Below are positions 42,298 through 52,477 of a stretch of DNA of 64,000 nt, piece by piece. Under the pieces are notes generated by a model. That model saw only the letters and a program-made list of their open reading frames with translations, was not told the origin of the DNA and did no database searches. The stretch is from Hyphomonadaceae bacterium (GTDB lineage: Bacteria > Pseudomonadota > Alphaproteobacteria > Rhizobiales > Hyphomicrobiaceae): NCBI GenBank assembly GCA_019747815.1, contig JAIEQJ010000016.1, forward strand, positions 1 through 64,000, written 5' to 3'. Numbering within the stretch: the first letter of the stretch is position 1; each line of letters begins with the position of its first letter. The translations under genes were made by a program, and so were the position numbers.

Positions 42298-43983
42298 TCA
42301 CCGCACCTGGTTGATGAACTCGGCGCCCTCCACCACGAGGCGGGTGCCCTCCTTGACGCCGGCGGTGATCAGCACGTGGCGGCCGTCGAGCGGAGCCGTG
42401 CGCACCGCAATCGCCTCGAAGCGCTCGGCCGACACATGCTCCCACACCTGCGGCACGCCATTGCTGGCACGCACGACGGCTGAGGCCGGCACGACGATGC
42501 CGCTCAGCTCCTGCTTGGATTGCACGAGCACGGTGACCGGCCGCCCGACGGCCAAAGCCGCATTCGGCTGCTCGACCCGGAACAGCAGCGGCTGTGCCTG
42601 CTGCTTGAGCGCGGGCGCGCGGCCGATGAACGACAGCGGCACCGTCTGTCCCGAGGCCACCGCCATCGCCGACACAATGCTGTGGGCATTCTGCAGCTCG
42701 GTGCCGATCGCCTCGATCCACAGCCGATCCGGATTGACGATCTCAAACAATGTCTCGCGCGCATCCACCACTTGGCCGGGTTGCGCGCTGGCGGCGGAAA
42801 TGACGCCCGAGACGGGAGCATGCAACGTCTCGCGGCCGCCCACCGGCCGGATGGCGGCACGGCGCGCGCGCAATGCCTCCAGCTCGGACCTGGCCTGATC
42901 GACATCCTTCTGCGCGATGACGCCGGGAAGACCGGTGTAGCGGCGCACCTTCTGCTCGGCGATCTCGATGGCGCCGGTGAGCTCGGCGATCTGGGCATCG
43001 GCCGTGCCGCGGTCGAATACCGGCACCGTCGGCGACAGGGCGACCATGACATCGCCCTGCTTCACGCTCTGGCCGATGTAGGGAAGCTGTCCGCCGGCCA
43101 GCTCAATGCGGCCGGCGACGCTCGCCTGGACGCGACCCGATGCCGAAGGATCGGGGATGACGGTGCCCAGCATCTCAATCGTGGGCGCCGCCTTCGACGT
43201 GGCCGTGATGGCGGTGCGCACGCCGACCAGCCATTGCGACGGTTTCGGCATGAATACGGAGCCGTCGGGCATGCGGCGCGCCACGTCGATGCCGATCAGC
43301 GCCTCGCCTTCCGAGCCGTGCTCGTGCGAGGAGGCGAGCGCCTGCGGGGTGCCCTGCCAAAGACCGGCCATGGCCATGCCGGCAACCACAAGGAAGGCTG
43401 CGGCCCGCGACCGCGGAGGAGCCTGATGCTCATCCGTCGGACGCTCGCCGGGGGCGGCCGCGGGCGCACGCCGCGTAAGGCCGAGCGCAACCACGAAGCC
43501 CGTCGCTGCCGTCAGCACGGTCCAGATCCAGAAGAGCCGGCTGCGCACAAGATCGCCAAAGGCAATGTTGGAGGCGCTGGCAGCGGCCGGAGGCTTCGGA
43601 ATGTCCAGAACGCCATCAAGCAGGTCCGACAGCGTCGGTGTGATCACCGTGAACGCCAGGGGCTTGGCGCCGGGCACCTCGATCCAGTCCGACGTGATCT
43701 GGTAGACGCCCTCCGCCCTTCGTGTCGCGGGCGTGCTCTTGCCCTCGAACACAACTGCAACGGTCGCTTCAGGGACGGGCGCGTTGGTCTTGTAGTCGGA
43801 CAGATAGATCGTGAGCTTGTGGCCTGTGGCAATCGCGACGAGCTCAAAGGCATCCGAGCGCGCTTGGACGCGCGGGAGCGCTTGAACCGCCGCCGGAGCT
43901 TCGTCATCGTGACCTTCGTGCGCCAGCGCGGGCCAACCGATCAGCATGGCCAACAGCGGAAAAATGCGAGCAAAGTGCGTCAT
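42298..43983 (-). CDS. RND efflux periplasmic adaptor (CzcB-like)
   Basis: A 561-residue membrane-fusion protein. It begins with a signal peptide ([21 protein letters not shown]) and a His/Asp-rich HEGHDDE. A beta domain and one membrane helix ([20 protein letters not shown]) come next; then [11 protein letters not shown] and the adaptor proper: lipoyl halves [20 protein letters not shown] and [20 protein letters not shown] around an alpha hairpin (residues near 370-410). The unusual N-terminal 230 residues distinguish it from short CzcB proteins and look like a fused metal-binding/immunoglobulin-like module. ATG at 43983 is the signal start. Confidence 0.88.
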   Translation of the reverse strand: MTHFARIFPLLAMLIGWPALAHEGHDDEAPAAVQALPRVQARSDAFELVAIATGHKLTIYLSDYKTNAPVPEATVAVVFEGKSTPATRRAEGVYQITSDWIEVPGAKPLAFTVITPTLSDLLDGVLDIPKPPAAASASNIAFGDLVRSRLFWIWTVLTAATGFVVALGLTRRAPAAAPGERPTDEHQAPPRSRAAAFLVVAGMAMAGLWQGTPQALASSHEHGSEGEALIGIDVARRMPDGSVFMPKPSQWLVGVRTAITATSKAAPTIEMLGTVIPDPSASGRVQASVAGRIELAGGQLPYIGQSVKQGDVMVALSPTVPVFDRGTADAQIAELTGAIEIAEQKVRRYTGLPGVIAQKDVDQARSELEALRARRAAIRPVGGRETLHAPVSGVISAASAQPGQVVDARETLFEIVNPDRLWIEAIGTELQNAHSIVSAMAVASGQTVPLSFIGRAPALKQQAQPLLFRVEQPNAALAVGRPVTVLVQSKQELSGIVVPASAVVRASNGVPQVWEHVSAERFEAIAVRTAPLDGRHVLITAGVKEGTRLVVEGAEFINQVR

Positions 43984-44138
43984 CTTCAAAGCCTGCGGAT
44001 AGGCGCGCTGCTGCCAAAACAGGCAGGCAAGCGCCGGTTTTCTCACCGAATGCGAGGGGAGCCCCGGATGCGCGAGGCATCCCGCGACCGATCTCAGCCG
44101 CCCCACGCGTGCGAGACGGGGCGTGCGAGACGGGGTTC

Positions 44139-44555
44139 TTAGCCGATGCGAGGGGGACGGAAGGGCAGGGATGCTGCCGCGTTAACGATCACGTCCGCCG
44201 GCGCGAAGAAAAAAACGCGCGCTTCGGGGCGCTCGAACACAATCTCTGAATCCTGGACCACGACATGGGGCACGGCAAGGGCGCAGCACAGCGGGCAGCA
44301 GCCGTTCCAAGAATCCTGATCATGCTGGTGGGGCTCGTCGTGGCTATGTCCAGCGGGCTCTGGATACTGCGCACGAACGACGACGATCCTTGCTGCTTCA
44401 GCTTTTTTGGCAGCTTCAGTTTCTTTGGCAGCCCTGGTATGGGGAGCAGACGCTTCGACCGCCGCAGAAAGGCCACGGTCCGCCGACGGCGCCGCAACCG
44501 CGGTACCGACCAGCATCAGCGTCAAGACAGCCAAAAATAAACCAAATGGTCGCAC
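44139..44555 (-). CDS. Small exported His/Cys-rich protein, probable metal binder
   Basis: A 138-residue protein with an N-terminal signal (MRPFGLFLAVLTLMLVGTAVA). The centre has AGHSHDEPHQHDQDSWNG followed by CCPLCCAL, a dense His/Cys patch fit for binding metal. It starts the minus-strand efflux operon, 156 bases before the adaptor. It resembles DUF2946-like proteins only in size and position, so I name no family. Confidence 0.65.
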   Translation of the reverse strand: MRPFGLFLAVLTLMLVGTAVAAPSADRGLSAAVEASAPHTRAAKETEAAKKAEAARIVVVRAQYPEPAGHSHDEPHQHDQDSWNGCCPLCCALAVPHVVVQDSEIVFERPEARVFFFAPADVIVNAAASLPFRPPRIG

Positions 44556-44600
44556 AGACGGCTCCCAGGGACGTCCCCAGTAGGATGGTGCGGCTGCGTG

Positions 44601-44660
44601 ACAAGATCAAGGCCGGACGTTTGCGGGCCACAAGCACGATCTTGTGTGGCGCGATCTTGT
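44601..44660. promoter_or_regulatory. Candidate operator with three ACAAGATC/GATCTTGT words
   Basis: ACAAGATC is at 44601-44608 and its reverse complement GATCTTGT at 44638-44645 and 44653-44660. The last two lie in a 14-base near-direct repeat (CGATCTTGTRTGGC). The region is the divergent gap between the metal-efflux operon (start 44555) and the gene before murA (start 44707). A regulator of either is plausible; none is encoded nearby. Confidence 0.4.
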
Positions 44661-44706
44661 ATGGCTGGGGCAACGCCCGTAGTGTGCGGACATGCTGGAT
44701 GGCCCG

Positions 44707-44949
44707 ATGACGGATGGGACCAAATCAGGCAAGGCCTTACGGGCGGAGCAGCGCCAGGCACGGTTGGCGGCACAACTGCGCGCGAACCTGAAACGGCGCA
44801 AGCTGCAGGCTCGTGAACGGACAGAAGCCGAAGAACCGGCCGACGCCGGCAAGGGAGCGGACGAGCAGGAGCAACCGGCATTCCAGACCGAAGAGGGCCG
44901 AACCGAAGAGAGCCGGACAAATGAGGGTCGGGCGGAAGAGGTTCGCTAA
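44707..44949 (+). CDS. Small basic/acidic protein preceding murA
   Basis: An 80-residue protein. The first part MTDGTKSGKALRAEQRQARL, LAAQLRANLKRRKLQARER resembles the short conserved peptide found before murA in many Hyphomicrobiales. The second half is an unusual Glu/Arg/Gly-rich tail with an imperfect repeat of the word EEGRTEESRTNEGRAEE. Function unknown. The alternative ATG at 44692 would add five residues. Confidence 0.7.
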   Translation: MTDGTKSGKALRAEQRQARLAAQLRANLKRRKLQARERTEAEEPADAGKGADEQEQPAFQTEEGRTEESRTNEGRAEEVR

Positions 44950-45003
44950 CGCATTGGCGTGTGTCATGTGCCCGCGAAGCACGAATTCCAGACGGGGTCT
45001 CAT

Positions 45004-46296
45004 ATGGATCGCATCAGCATCTCCGGCGGCCGTCGCCTCAACGGCACGATCCCGATCTCAGGCGCCAAGAACGCCGCCCTGCCGCTGATCATTGCCAGCC
45101 TGCTGACATCAGACCGGCTCACCCTCAAGAACGTCCCCAATCTGGCCGACGTCAATCTGCTCACGCGCATCCTGCGCAATCACGGCCTCGATCTGACCAT
45201 CGACGGCAAGCGCGCAGACCCCTCGCCGTACATCGGCGAGACCATGCATCTCTCCGCGCGCGACATCGTCGACACCACGGCGCCCTACGAGCTGGTGAGC
45301 CGCATGCGCGCGAGCTTCTGGGTGCTGGGGCCGCTGCTGGCACGGTGCGGGGAGGCGCGCGTGTCCATGCCCGGCGGCTGCGCCATCGGCACCCGGCCGG
45401 TCGATCTGCATCTCATGGGCATGAAGGCGCTGGGCGCCGAGATCGACATCGACGGCGGCTATGTGGTGGCGCGGGCGCCCAGGGGCCTTTCCGGCGCGCG
45501 CATCGCTTTTCCCAAGGTGTCGGTGGGCGCAACCCACAACGTCATGATGGCGGCGGCGCTGGCCAAGGGCGAGACCGTGATCGAGAATGCGGCGCGCGAG
45601 CCCGAGATCGGCGATGTTGCTGAATGCCTGACCAAGATGGGCGCCAGGATCGAAGGCATCGGCACGTCGACGCTGCGCATTCAGGGCGCATCCCGGCTGG
45701 AGGGGGCGGTCCACACGGTGCTGCCGGATCGCATCGAGACCGGCACCTATGCGTTCGCGGTGGCTGCGGCCGGCGGCGAGGTGGAGCTGACGGGCGCGCG
45801 CAAGCACCTGCTCGAGACGGCCTTCGCAGCCCTCGAGCGCACCGGCGTGTCGATCACGGAAACCGAGACCGGCGTGCGCATCGTGCGCACCAGCGGCGCG
45901 CTCGAGCCGATCGCCATCGAGACGCAACCGTTTCCCGGCTTCCCGACGGACCTGCAGGCGCAGCTGATGGCGCTGATGACCAAGGCCAACGGCACCAGCA
46001 CGATCCGCGAGACGATCTTTGAGAACCGCTTCATGCACGTGCAGGAGCTGGTGCGTCTGGGCGCCGACATCCAGCTCCAGGGCGACACGGCCACGGTGAA
46101 GGGCGTCAAGACGCTGCGCGGCGCGCAGGTGATGGCGACCGACCTGCGCGCCTCCGTCTCGCTGGTCATCGCTGGCCTGATGGCCGAGGGCCAGACCACC
46201 ATCAACCGCGTGTATCATCTCGATCGCGGCTTCGAGCGGCTGGAGCAGAAGCTGTCGGGTTGCGGCGCCAACATCGAGCGCATCGTCAGCGGCTAG
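45004..46296 (+). CDS. murA: UDP-N-acetylglucosamine 1-carboxyvinyltransferase
   Basis: First committed step of peptidoglycan synthesis, transferring enolpyruvate to UDP-GlcNAc. The 430-residue product has [15 protein letters not shown], the catalytic loop [16 protein letters not shown] with Cys126 (fosfomycin-target Cys), [33 protein letters not shown] and [15 protein letters not shown]. Cys, not Asp, at the catalytic place predicts the usual fosfomycin-binding form. It heads the conserved murA-to-yacG cluster, which here is interrupted directly after it by a helicase gene. Confidence 0.97.
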   Translation: MDRISISGGRRLNGTIPISGAKNAALPLIIASLLTSDRLTLKNVPNLADVNLLTRILRNHGLDLTIDGKRADPSPYIGETMHLSARDIVDTTAPYELVSRMRASFWVLGPLLARCGEARVSMPGGCAIGTRPVDLHLMGMKALGAEIDIDGGYVVARAPRGLSGARIAFPKVSVGATHNVMMAAALAKGETVIENAAREPEIGDVAECLTKMGARIEGIGTSTLRIQGASRLEGAVHTVLPDRIETGTYAFAVAAAGGEVELTGARKHLLETAFAALERTGVSITETETGVRIVRTSGALEPIAIETQPFPGFPTDLQAQLMALMTKANGTSTIRETIFENRFMHVQELVRLGADIQLQGDTATVKGVKTLRGAQVMATDLRASVSLVIAGLMAEGQTTINRVYHLDRGFERLEQKLSGCGANIERIVSG

Positions 46297-46732
46297 GCAA
46301 GCCCGCCGCTCACTTCGGGCAATTTCCCTCGCCCCATGCCGACGGGCAGGTCCCTCTCCCCATCCCTTTTGGCGAGAAGGTCGTGTCGGTGCCACGCCTG
46401 CGGCATGAGATGAGGGGCAGCCGCAGAAGAGTTGTAGCGCCGCCAGCCCTCTTCTCCCTGCAATCGAGCATCCCTTGACTTGTGCACTGCAACATGAGAT
46501 AAGCCGCCATCGCTTCGCAGCGATTTCCGGCGCTCCAGCCGCGTGAAAGGACTTGTGCGGGCCAGTTCTGGTCCAACGTTCGTCCTCCTGTTGAGCGCCT
46601 TTGAAGACGTCCACAGACAGCCCAGGCCACGCGGGGCGTCACACCCGACCCGCCGTACGCGTCACGCGTGCTCGACCGGACTTTGTCCGGCGCACCGACA
46701 GCGTTGCGGCCTGCAATGAAAGATTACGCAGA
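46297..46732. other. Long intergenic region before the DEAD-box helicase
   Basis: This 436-base gap contains a degenerate family-B stretch (46325-46382, with ccctctccccat and gaggggc) and an AT-poor remainder with no supported gene. Its length suits a long 5' leader of the helicase mRNA, as is common for RhlE/CsdA-type genes, but I cannot identify a structured element or terminator. Confidence 0.5.
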
Positions 46733-48400
46733 GTGACACCTTTTTCCGACTTCCAGCTGAACCCCGCCATTCTCAAGTCCTTGGGCGAGGAAGGCTACAC
46801 CCAGCCCACGCCGATCCAGGCCCAGGCCATCCCCAGCGTGCTGGCCGGCAAGGATCTGCTCGGCATCGCCCAAACCGGCACCGGCAAGACCGCCGCCTTC
46901 GCCCTTCCCATCCTGCACCGCCTGGCGGCCACGAAGCGTGAGCCGCTGCGGCGTGGCTGCCGCGTCCTCGTGCTGAGCCCGACGCGCGAGCTCGCAAGCC
47001 AGATCGCGCAAAGCTTCCGCACCTACGGGCGCCATCTCGGCGTCAGGGTGGCGGTCATCTTCGGCGGCGTTGGCCATGGGCAACAGAGGGAGGCGCTGTC
47101 ACGCGGCGTCGACGTGCTGGTGGCAACGCCCGGGCGCCTGCTCGACCACATCGACGAGCGCAACGTCGTGCTCGACGGCGTGGAGATGTTCGTGCTCGAC
47201 GAGGCCGACCAGATGCTGGACATGGGCTTCATCCGGCCCATCCGGCAAATCGTCGCCAAGCTCGCGGCCCGACGCCAGAGCCTCTTCTTCTCGGCAACGA
47301 TGCCCAAGGAGATCGGCCATCTTGCGGGCGAGCTTCTACGCGATCCCGTCAAGGTCTCCGTCACGCCGGCCGCAACGACGGTGGAGCGCGTGCGCCAGCA
47401 TGTGTACCTGGTGGACGCCAGGGCCAAGCGGGCGCTGCTCGTGGAGCTGTTCGCCAACCCCGAGCTGACGCGCACCATCGTGTTCACCCGCACCAAGCGC
47501 GGCGCCGACCGGGTCGCTCAGCATCTGGCGGCATCCGGCATCAGCGTCGCCGCAATCCACGGCAACAAGAGCCAGAACCAGCGCGAGGCGGCGCTGGCGC
47601 AATTCAAGGTGTCGAAGATCAGGGCGCTGGTGGCCACCGATCTCGCCGCGCGCGGGATCGACATCGATCTCGTCACGCATGTCGTCAACTACGAGTTGCC
47701 GAACGTTCCGGAAAGCTACGTGCATCGCATCGGCCGCACGGCGCGGGCGGGCGCGGAAGGCATCGCCATCTCGTTCTGCGATGCGGAGGAAAGGGATTAT
47801 CTGCGCGACATCGAGCGCCTGACCCGGCAATCGATTGAGGCGACGGATCGGCGTCGCGATCCGTCTCTCGAACTGGCAGCCGAAACCGCCCGCGAGAACA
47901 GCGGACGCCGGCATTCACGCGGCCAGCCGCACGGGCACCCCGGCAAGCCCAAAGCGCACAACGGCGACCGGCATGGGCGTTCGGACACACGCGGCGACCG
48001 CAGCCGGCCGCACCGTGATGGTAGCCATGACGGCCGTAACGGAGCGGGCAACCAGGACCGGCGTAACGGTGAACCCAGCCCTCACAATGGACGTCCGAAT
48101 ACCCGCGGCGGCCACGACCGGCCGCGCCGTGGCGAGAGCCATGAACGCCGGAACGGAGCCGACATCAGAGGCCGGCACAATGGTGAGCCGAGACCACTTG
48201 AGAACGTAGCTTTCCTGACTGCAGGCGGGCGCCCTGAGCGCCATGACCGCCCCAGCGCCCAAAACCATGACGGCGGGCAACAGAGGCGCCAGTCGCAGCC
48301 ACATCGGCCAAGCCAGCACAGCGGCCGGCACAGTGACCGGCGCAATGACAGGACCGGTGGCGGGCGGCATCGCCCAGGCCGGACGCAGCGCGGACACTGA
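46733..48400 (+). CDS. DEAD-box RNA helicase, RhlE type, with long repetitive tail
   Basis: ATP-dependent RNA helicase of 555 residues. All motifs are present: Q motif [18 protein letters not shown], Ia PTRELA, Ib [29 protein letters not shown] and [12 protein letters not shown]. The core ends near residue 375. The last 170 residues are a disordered Arg/Gly/His/Asn-rich RNA-binding tail with imperfect repeats ([28 protein letters not shown]). The GTG at 46733 gives the family start [14 protein letters not shown]. It sits between murA and DUF2948, a place normally uninterrupted. Confidence 0.93.
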   Translation: MTPFSDFQLNPAILKSLGEEGYTQPTPIQAQAIPSVLAGKDLLGIAQTGTGKTAAFALPILHRLAATKREPLRRGCRVLVLSPTRELASQIAQSFRTYGRHLGVRVAVIFGGVGHGQQREALSRGVDVLVATPGRLLDHIDERNVVLDGVEMFVLDEADQMLDMGFIRPIRQIVAKLAARRQSLFFSATMPKEIGHLAGELLRDPVKVSVTPAATTVERVRQHVYLVDARAKRALLVELFANPELTRTIVFTRTKRGADRVAQHLAASGISVAAIHGNKSQNQREAALAQFKVSKIRALVATDLAARGIDIDLVTHVVNYELPNVPESYVHRIGRTARAGAEGIAISFCDAEERDYLRDIERLTRQSIEATDRRRDPSLELAAETARENSGRRHSRGQPHGHPGKPKAHNGDRHGRSDTRGDRSRPHRDGSHDGRNGAGNQDRRNGEPSPHNGRPNTRGGHDRPRRGESHERRNGADIRGRHNGEPRPLENVAFLTAGGRPERHDRPSAQNHDGGQQRRQSQPHRPSQHSGRHSDRRNDRTGGGRHRPGRTQRGH

Positions 48401-48531
48401 TATTTCGCGCCGTCACGGCCGGCGCAGCGTTCATATTGTATGCTGGCGGCGCGTTCGCTATCACTCGGGCTCGATTATCATCGGCCGGCGGGCGCGCTGC
48501 CCTGCCGCTCCCCAGTGAGGTTTCCTGTGCC

Positions 48532-48990
48532 ATGGTCGACCTGAAGCTGATCGCCCTGGACGCCGACGACCTGTCCGTCATTTCCGCCCACCTGCAGGAC
48601 GCCGTGTTGCATGTCGGCGATCTGGCTTACCTGCCCAGGGAAAGCCGGTTTGCGGCCATTACCAACCGTTTCGATTGGGTCGATGCCCTCAAGGGTGGCA
48701 CCAGCGGCGACGCGACGTTTGCGCGCCGGCGCACGGCGCTCCGCTTCGAGCGCGTCCTGGGCGCGCAGGTGCAGGGCATCGATCTCAAGAACAAGGGCAC
48801 CGTGCTCTCGCTGCTGGCGATCGGCTTCGAGCCGGCGGACGCGCCCGAAGGCGATGTCATCCTGCACTTCTCCGAAGGCCGTGCCATCCGGCTGCGCGTG
48901 GAATGCATCGAGGCCGAATTGAAGGATCTGGGACCGGTCTGGCAGGCCGCATCCAAGCCCCAGCATCCCGACGATTCCACCAAGACCTAG
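48532..48990 (+). CDS. DUF2948 family protein
   Basis: The 152-residue product is a small alphaproteobacterial protein of unknown function that usually follows murA and precedes hisD. It starts MVDLKLIALDADDLSVISAH and has LQDAVLHVGDLAYLPRESRF, RFEWVDAL-like wording (NRFDWVDALKG) and ILHFSEGRAIRLRVECIEAE. The length and position are normal. The ATG at 48532 gives the family N-terminus. Confidence 0.9.
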   Translation: MVDLKLIALDADDLSVISAHLQDAVLHVGDLAYLPRESRFAAITNRFDWVDALKGGTSGDATFARRRTALRFERVLGAQVQGIDLKNKGTVLSLLAIGFEPADAPEGDVILHFSEGRAIRLRVECIEAELKDLGPVWQAASKPQHPDDSTKT

Positions 48991-49024
48991 CTTTGGCAAC
49001 AGCAAAGGCCAGCCCAGGCGCACC

Positions 49025-50329
49025 ATGCCCGTCCAGCTCGACACCGGCGATCGCGATTTCGACAGCGCCTTCGCGGCGTTCCTCGCAACCAAGCGGGAGA
49101 CGTCTGAGGACGTGGACGCAGCAGTGCGCGAGATCATCGCCCAGGTGCGGCGGGACAAGGATGCCGCCCTGATCGCACTGACGCAGAAGTTCGACCGGCT
49201 CGATCTCGCCCGTGTTGGCATTCGCGTTAGCGAGGCTGAAATCTCCGGCGCCGTCCGGGCCAGCGACGCCGCCACGCTGGCGGCCCTGAAACTTGCGCGC
49301 GACCGCATCGAAAGCCATCACCGGCGCCAGCTGCCGCGCGATGACAGCTACACCGATGCACTCGGAGCCGAGCTTGGATCGCGCTGGACGGCCGTGGAAT
49401 CGGTCGGGCTCTACGTGCCGGGCGGGCTTGCGAGCTATCCAAGCTCCGTGCTGATGAATGCGGTGCCGGCCACGACGGCGGGCGTGCCGCGCGTGGCCAT
49501 GGTCGTTCCTTCCCCCGGCGGCGCCATGAACCCGCTGGTGCTGGCGGCGGCACACCTGGCCGGCGTGTCGGAGATCTATCGCATCGGCGGCGCGCAGGCG
49601 GTGGCCGCGCTCGCCTACGGCACCGAAACGGTCCGGCCGGTCGCCAAGATCGTAGGTCCCGGCAACGCCTACGTCGCCGCCGCCAAGCGGCAGGTGTTCG
49701 GCACGGTCGGCATCGACTCCATCGCCGGCCCCTCCGAGGTGCTCGTGATCGCCGACCGGCACAACGATCCGGAGTGGCTCGCCGCCGATCTGCTGGCACA
49801 AGCCGAGCACGACACCGCGGCCCAGGCCATCCTGATGACCGATAACGCAGCCTTCGGACGCGCCGTCGCCGCGGCCGTGGAGCGCCAGCTGCGGCAGCTG
49901 CCGCGCGGCAACATCGCCGCCGCGAGCTGGCAGACGTTCGGTGCCGTCATCGTGCTCCGCTCGCTGGCGGAGGCACCGGCGCTCGCCGACCGCATCGCCG
50001 CCGAGCATGTGGAGATCGCCACGGCCGACCCGGCCGCGCTCGCCGCGCAAATCCGCAATGCCGGCGCAATCTTTCTCGGCGCGCATACCCCCGAGGTGAT
50101 CGGCGACTATGTCGCCGGCTCCAACCACGTGCTTCCGACCGCGCGCAGCGCCCGGTTCTCCTCCGGCCTCGGCATCCTCGATTTCATGAAGCGCACGTCG
50201 ATCCTCAAGCTCGACCCGCAGGCGCTGGCGGCGCTCGGTCCCGCCGCCATGACGCTGGCCCAGGCCGAGGGGCTGGACGCCCACCGGCGATCGGTCGCGA
50301 TCCGCCTGCCTGCGGGCGGCAAGACCTGA
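49025..50329 (+). CDS. hisD: Histidinol dehydrogenase
   Basis: Zinc enzyme making the last two oxidations of histidine synthesis, histidinol to histidine, with NAD+. The 434-residue product has [72 protein letters not shown] and the catalytic segment [21 protein letters not shown] cut over two strands. Length is normal. Other his genes are elsewhere, and this split position after DUF2948 is usual for Hyphomicrobiales. Confidence 0.97.
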   Translation: MPVQLDTGDRDFDSAFAAFLATKRETSEDVDAAVREIIAQVRRDKDAALIALTQKFDRLDLARVGIRVSEAEISGAVRASDAATLAALKLARDRIESHHRRQLPRDDSYTDALGAELGSRWTAVESVGLYVPGGLASYPSSVLMNAVPATTAGVPRVAMVVPSPGGAMNPLVLAAAHLAGVSEIYRIGGAQAVAALAYGTETVRPVAKIVGPGNAYVAAAKRQVFGTVGIDSIAGPSEVLVIADRHNDPEWLAADLLAQAEHDTAAQAILMTDNAAFGRAVAAAVERQLRQLPRGNIAAASWQTFGAVIVLRSLAEAPALADRIAAEHVEIATADPAALAAQIRNAGAIFLGAHTPEVIGDYVAGSNHVLPTARSARFSSGLGILDFMKRTSILKLDPQALAALGPAAMTLAQAEGLDAHRRSVAIRLPAGGKT

Positions 50330-50337
50330 GGGGACCC

Positions 50338-50832
50338 ATGTTCGAGCCCCCGGTCGACCCCAACTCCAAGGCCCGGCTCGTTGCCATCAACCTGGACGAA
50401 GCCTCGATCGGCCGCGCCAATGCCAACATCGAGCACGAGCGCGAGGTGGCCATCTTCGACATCCTGGAGAGCAACAAGTTCGAGCTGGAAGGCCGCGACG
50501 ACGGCCCCTACGTGCTCAACCTCTCCATCGTCGAGGACCGGCTCGTGTTCGCCGTGGCCCAGGACGGCGGCGGGGATGCCTTCACCGTCGTGCTCTCGCT
50601 GACGCCGCTGCGGCGGGTCATGAAGGACTATTTCATCGTTTGTGAAAGCTACTACCAGGCCATCCGCGCGGCGCCGCCCTCGCGCATCCAGTCGATCGAC
50701 ATGGGACGGCGGGCGCTGCACAACGAAGGCAGCCGGGTGCTGCTGGAGCGCCTGAAAGGCAAGATCACCGTGGATAGCGACACGGCGCGGCGACTGTTCA
50801 CGCTCATTTGCGCGCTGCATTGGAAGGGGTGA
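50338..50832 (+). CDS. UPF0262 family protein
   Basis: A 164-residue soluble protein conserved in Hyphomicrobiales directly after hisD. It has [56 protein letters not shown] and [19 protein letters not shown]. Function unknown. Its stop overlaps the next start (GTGA). Confidence 0.92.
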   Translation: MFEPPVDPNSKARLVAINLDEASIGRANANIEHEREVAIFDILESNKFELEGRDDGPYVLNLSIVEDRLVFAVAQDGGGDAFTVVLSLTPLRRVMKDYFIVCESYYQAIRAAPPSRIQSIDMGRRALHNEGSRVLLERLKGKITVDSDTARRLFTLICALHWKG

Positions 50833-51332
50833 GGGGGGTGGCGCGGGAGGGGGCCCCAAACTTGCCGGCCCAGGACTTGCCGGCGCGCGAACTGCCAGGC
50901 GCCGTGCTGTTCGCCTGCACCATGAACTCGGTGCGCTCGCCCATGGCGGCGGCGATCCTGCGCCATCTGGCGGGTCGGCGGTTGTATGTGGAGTCGGCCG
51001 GCGTGCGGGCCGGCGGCTCGGACCACTTCGCCGAGACGGTGATGGACGAGATCGGCATCAGCATCGCCGATCACAAGCCGCACACGCTGCGCGACCTCCA
51101 CGACACCTCCTTCGACGTCATCGTCACGCTGTCGCCGGAGGCCCACCACCAGGCCCTGGAGCTCACGCGGACCATGGCCGTGGAGGTCGAGTATTGGCCC
51201 ACCTTCGATGCCACGATGATGGTCGGCCATGCCAGCCGCGAGCAGATTCTGCAGGCCTACCGCAACGTGCGCGACCAGCTGTTTCAGCGCATCAAGCGGC
51301 GCTTCGGCTTGGAGGGCGGGCCAACGGTGTGA
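50829..51332 (+). CDS. Low-molecular-weight phosphatase / arsenate-reductase-fold protein
   Basis: A 167-residue protein with the phosphatase P-loop CTMNSVRS (Cys30 to Ser37; C-x5-R-S). The rest fits [44 protein letters not shown] and [21 protein letters not shown]. The usual Asp-Pro catalytic acid loop is replaced around YWPTFDAT, where Asp is followed by Ala. The GTG at 50829 overlaps the UPF0262 stop; a second GTG lies at 50838. Substrate unknown. Normally followed by infA, which is missing here. Confidence 0.87.
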   Translation: MRGVAREGAPNLPAQDLPARELPGAVLFACTMNSVRSPMAAAILRHLAGRRLYVESAGVRAGGSDHFAETVMDEIGISIADHKPHTLRDLHDTSFDVIVTLSPEAHHQALELTRTMAVEVEYWPTFDATMMVGHASREQILQAYRNVRDQLFQRIKRRFGLEGGPTV

Positions 51333-51411
51333 ATGTCGTTTCTGCCGCTTGATTTTCGCAGGCTGCCGTGCCCAATGTCGCGCCAAGTACCGATCCTGGA
51401 GCCCAACCCGC

Positions 51412-52155
51412 ATGACGACGACACGGGGCGGATTGCTCGGCGTCCTCAGCCGTACCGACAGCCCGCGGCGGGAGACCCTGCGCGCGGAGCTGGCGCGCGC
51501 CAAGCCCGCCGGCCGCCGGGGCTTGAAGCCCAAGCTCGTGCTGGCGAGTGCTTCCCCGCGCCGCCTGACCCTGCTGGCGCAGGTGGGCATCGAGCCGGAC
51601 GCATTGCGACCCTCCAGCATCGATGAAGCCCCCAGGAAGGGGGAGATGCCGCGGTCGCTCGTGACTAGGCTCGCGCGCGCCAAGGCCGAGGACGCGCGCG
51701 ACGTCATCGCCAACGACAAGGACATCGCCGACGCCTACGTGCTGGCGGCCGACACCATCGTTGCCGTCGGGCGGCGCATCCTGGTGAAGCCCCGCTTCAT
51801 CGAGGAGGCGGTGGCGGCGCTGCAGCTGCTGTCGGGGCGCTCGCATCGCGTGCTCACGGCGCTCTGCCTGATCGCGCCGGACGACCGCGTGCGCTTGAAG
51901 ATCGTCGATACGCGCGTGCGCTTCAAACGCCTCTCCAAGGAGGAGATCGAGGCCTATATTGCCTCGCGCGAATGGCGCGGCAAGGCCGGCGGCTATGCCA
52001 TTCAGGGGCTCGCCGGATGCTTCGTGCAGAAGCTGTCGGGCTCCTACACCAATGTGGTCGGGTTGCCACTGACCGAGGTGATGAACATGCTGCTCGGCGA
52101 AGGGTTCCCGATCCATTTCAACTGGGTCAAGATCGGCGAGTCCGATCCGCAATAG
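51412..52155 (+). CDS. maf: Maf-family nucleotide pyrophosphatase
   Basis: House-cleaning NTP pyrophosphatase. The core runs from [20 protein letters not shown] through [16 protein letters not shown] and [14 protein letters not shown] to [16 protein letters not shown], all typical. The ATG at 51412 gives a 247-residue protein with a 38-residue N-terminal extension that most Maf proteins lack; a TTG at 51523 would give the standard length. It follows the phosphatase gene by 79 bases with no infA between, and precedes yacG. Confidence 0.92.
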   Translation: MTTTRGGLLGVLSRTDSPRRETLRAELARAKPAGRRGLKPKLVLASASPRRLTLLAQVGIEPDALRPSSIDEAPRKGEMPRSLVTRLARAKAEDARDVIANDKDIADAYVLAADTIVAVGRRILVKPRFIEEAVAALQLLSGRSHRVLTALCLIAPDDRVRLKIVDTRVRFKRLSKEEIEAYIASREWRGKAGGYAIQGLAGCFVQKLSGSYTNVVGLPLTEVMNMLLGEGFPIHFNWVKIGESDPQ

Positions 52156-52189
52156 CGCTGCGCGGCGGGTCGCGCACGGAACGAGCAAG

Positions 52190-52402
52190 ATGGCGTCGAC
52201 GAAACCGCCACTTATGGCAAGCGGCACCTGTCCGATCTGCAGCCGGCCGACAGATGCGGACTATCGCCCCTTCTGTTCACGCCGCTGTGCGGACGTTGAT
52301 CTTTCGCGCTGGCTGCGCGGGGCCTATGCCATCCCGGACGCGGAGAGCGAGGACGGCGATACGGCCGAGCCGGACGGCGGCGAGACCGGGCGCGAAGACT
52401 GA
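52190..52402 (+). CDS. yacG: DNA gyrase inhibitor YacG
   Basis: A 70-residue zinc-ribbon protein. The four zinc Cys are in GTCPICSRPT and FCSRRCADVDLSRWL. The C-terminus is acidic (PDAESEDGDTAEPDGG), like many YacG proteins, which bind GyrB. It ends the conserved murA-to-yacG cluster. Confidence 0.95.
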   Translation: MASTKPPLMASGTCPICSRPTDADYRPFCSRRCADVDLSRWLRGAYAIPDAESEDGDTAEPDGGETGRED

Positions 52403-52420
52403 TGAGACCCACGCGCCACC

Positions 52421-52477
52421 TGTCATCCCAGATTGCCTCCCGGCGCTGCGCGCTCACGCTCTCCGGCCGGGATGACA
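52421..52477. repeat. Intergenic repeat family A, copy 8 (short)
   Basis: TGTCATCCC (52421-52429) and GGGATGACA (52469-52477) are perfect inverted ends of a 57-base unit. It overlaps the 3' end of the phosphoribosyltransferase gene on the minus strand and supplies its last codons and stop. Confidence 0.85.

Noticed and set aside
40218-42314. 698-residue open frame on the plus strand
   Set aside because: It is antisense to the RND pump gene and has a His/Arg/Asp-rich shadow composition.
46325-46382. Third copy of the CCTCTCCCC hairpin family
   Set aside because: Only half-words remain and no perfect stem forms; noted as degenerate in the intergenic entry rather than as a copy.
51229-51411. 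Longer Maf frame starting inside the phosphatase gene
   Set aside because: The extra residues are a shadow of the phosphatase gene and not Maf-like.
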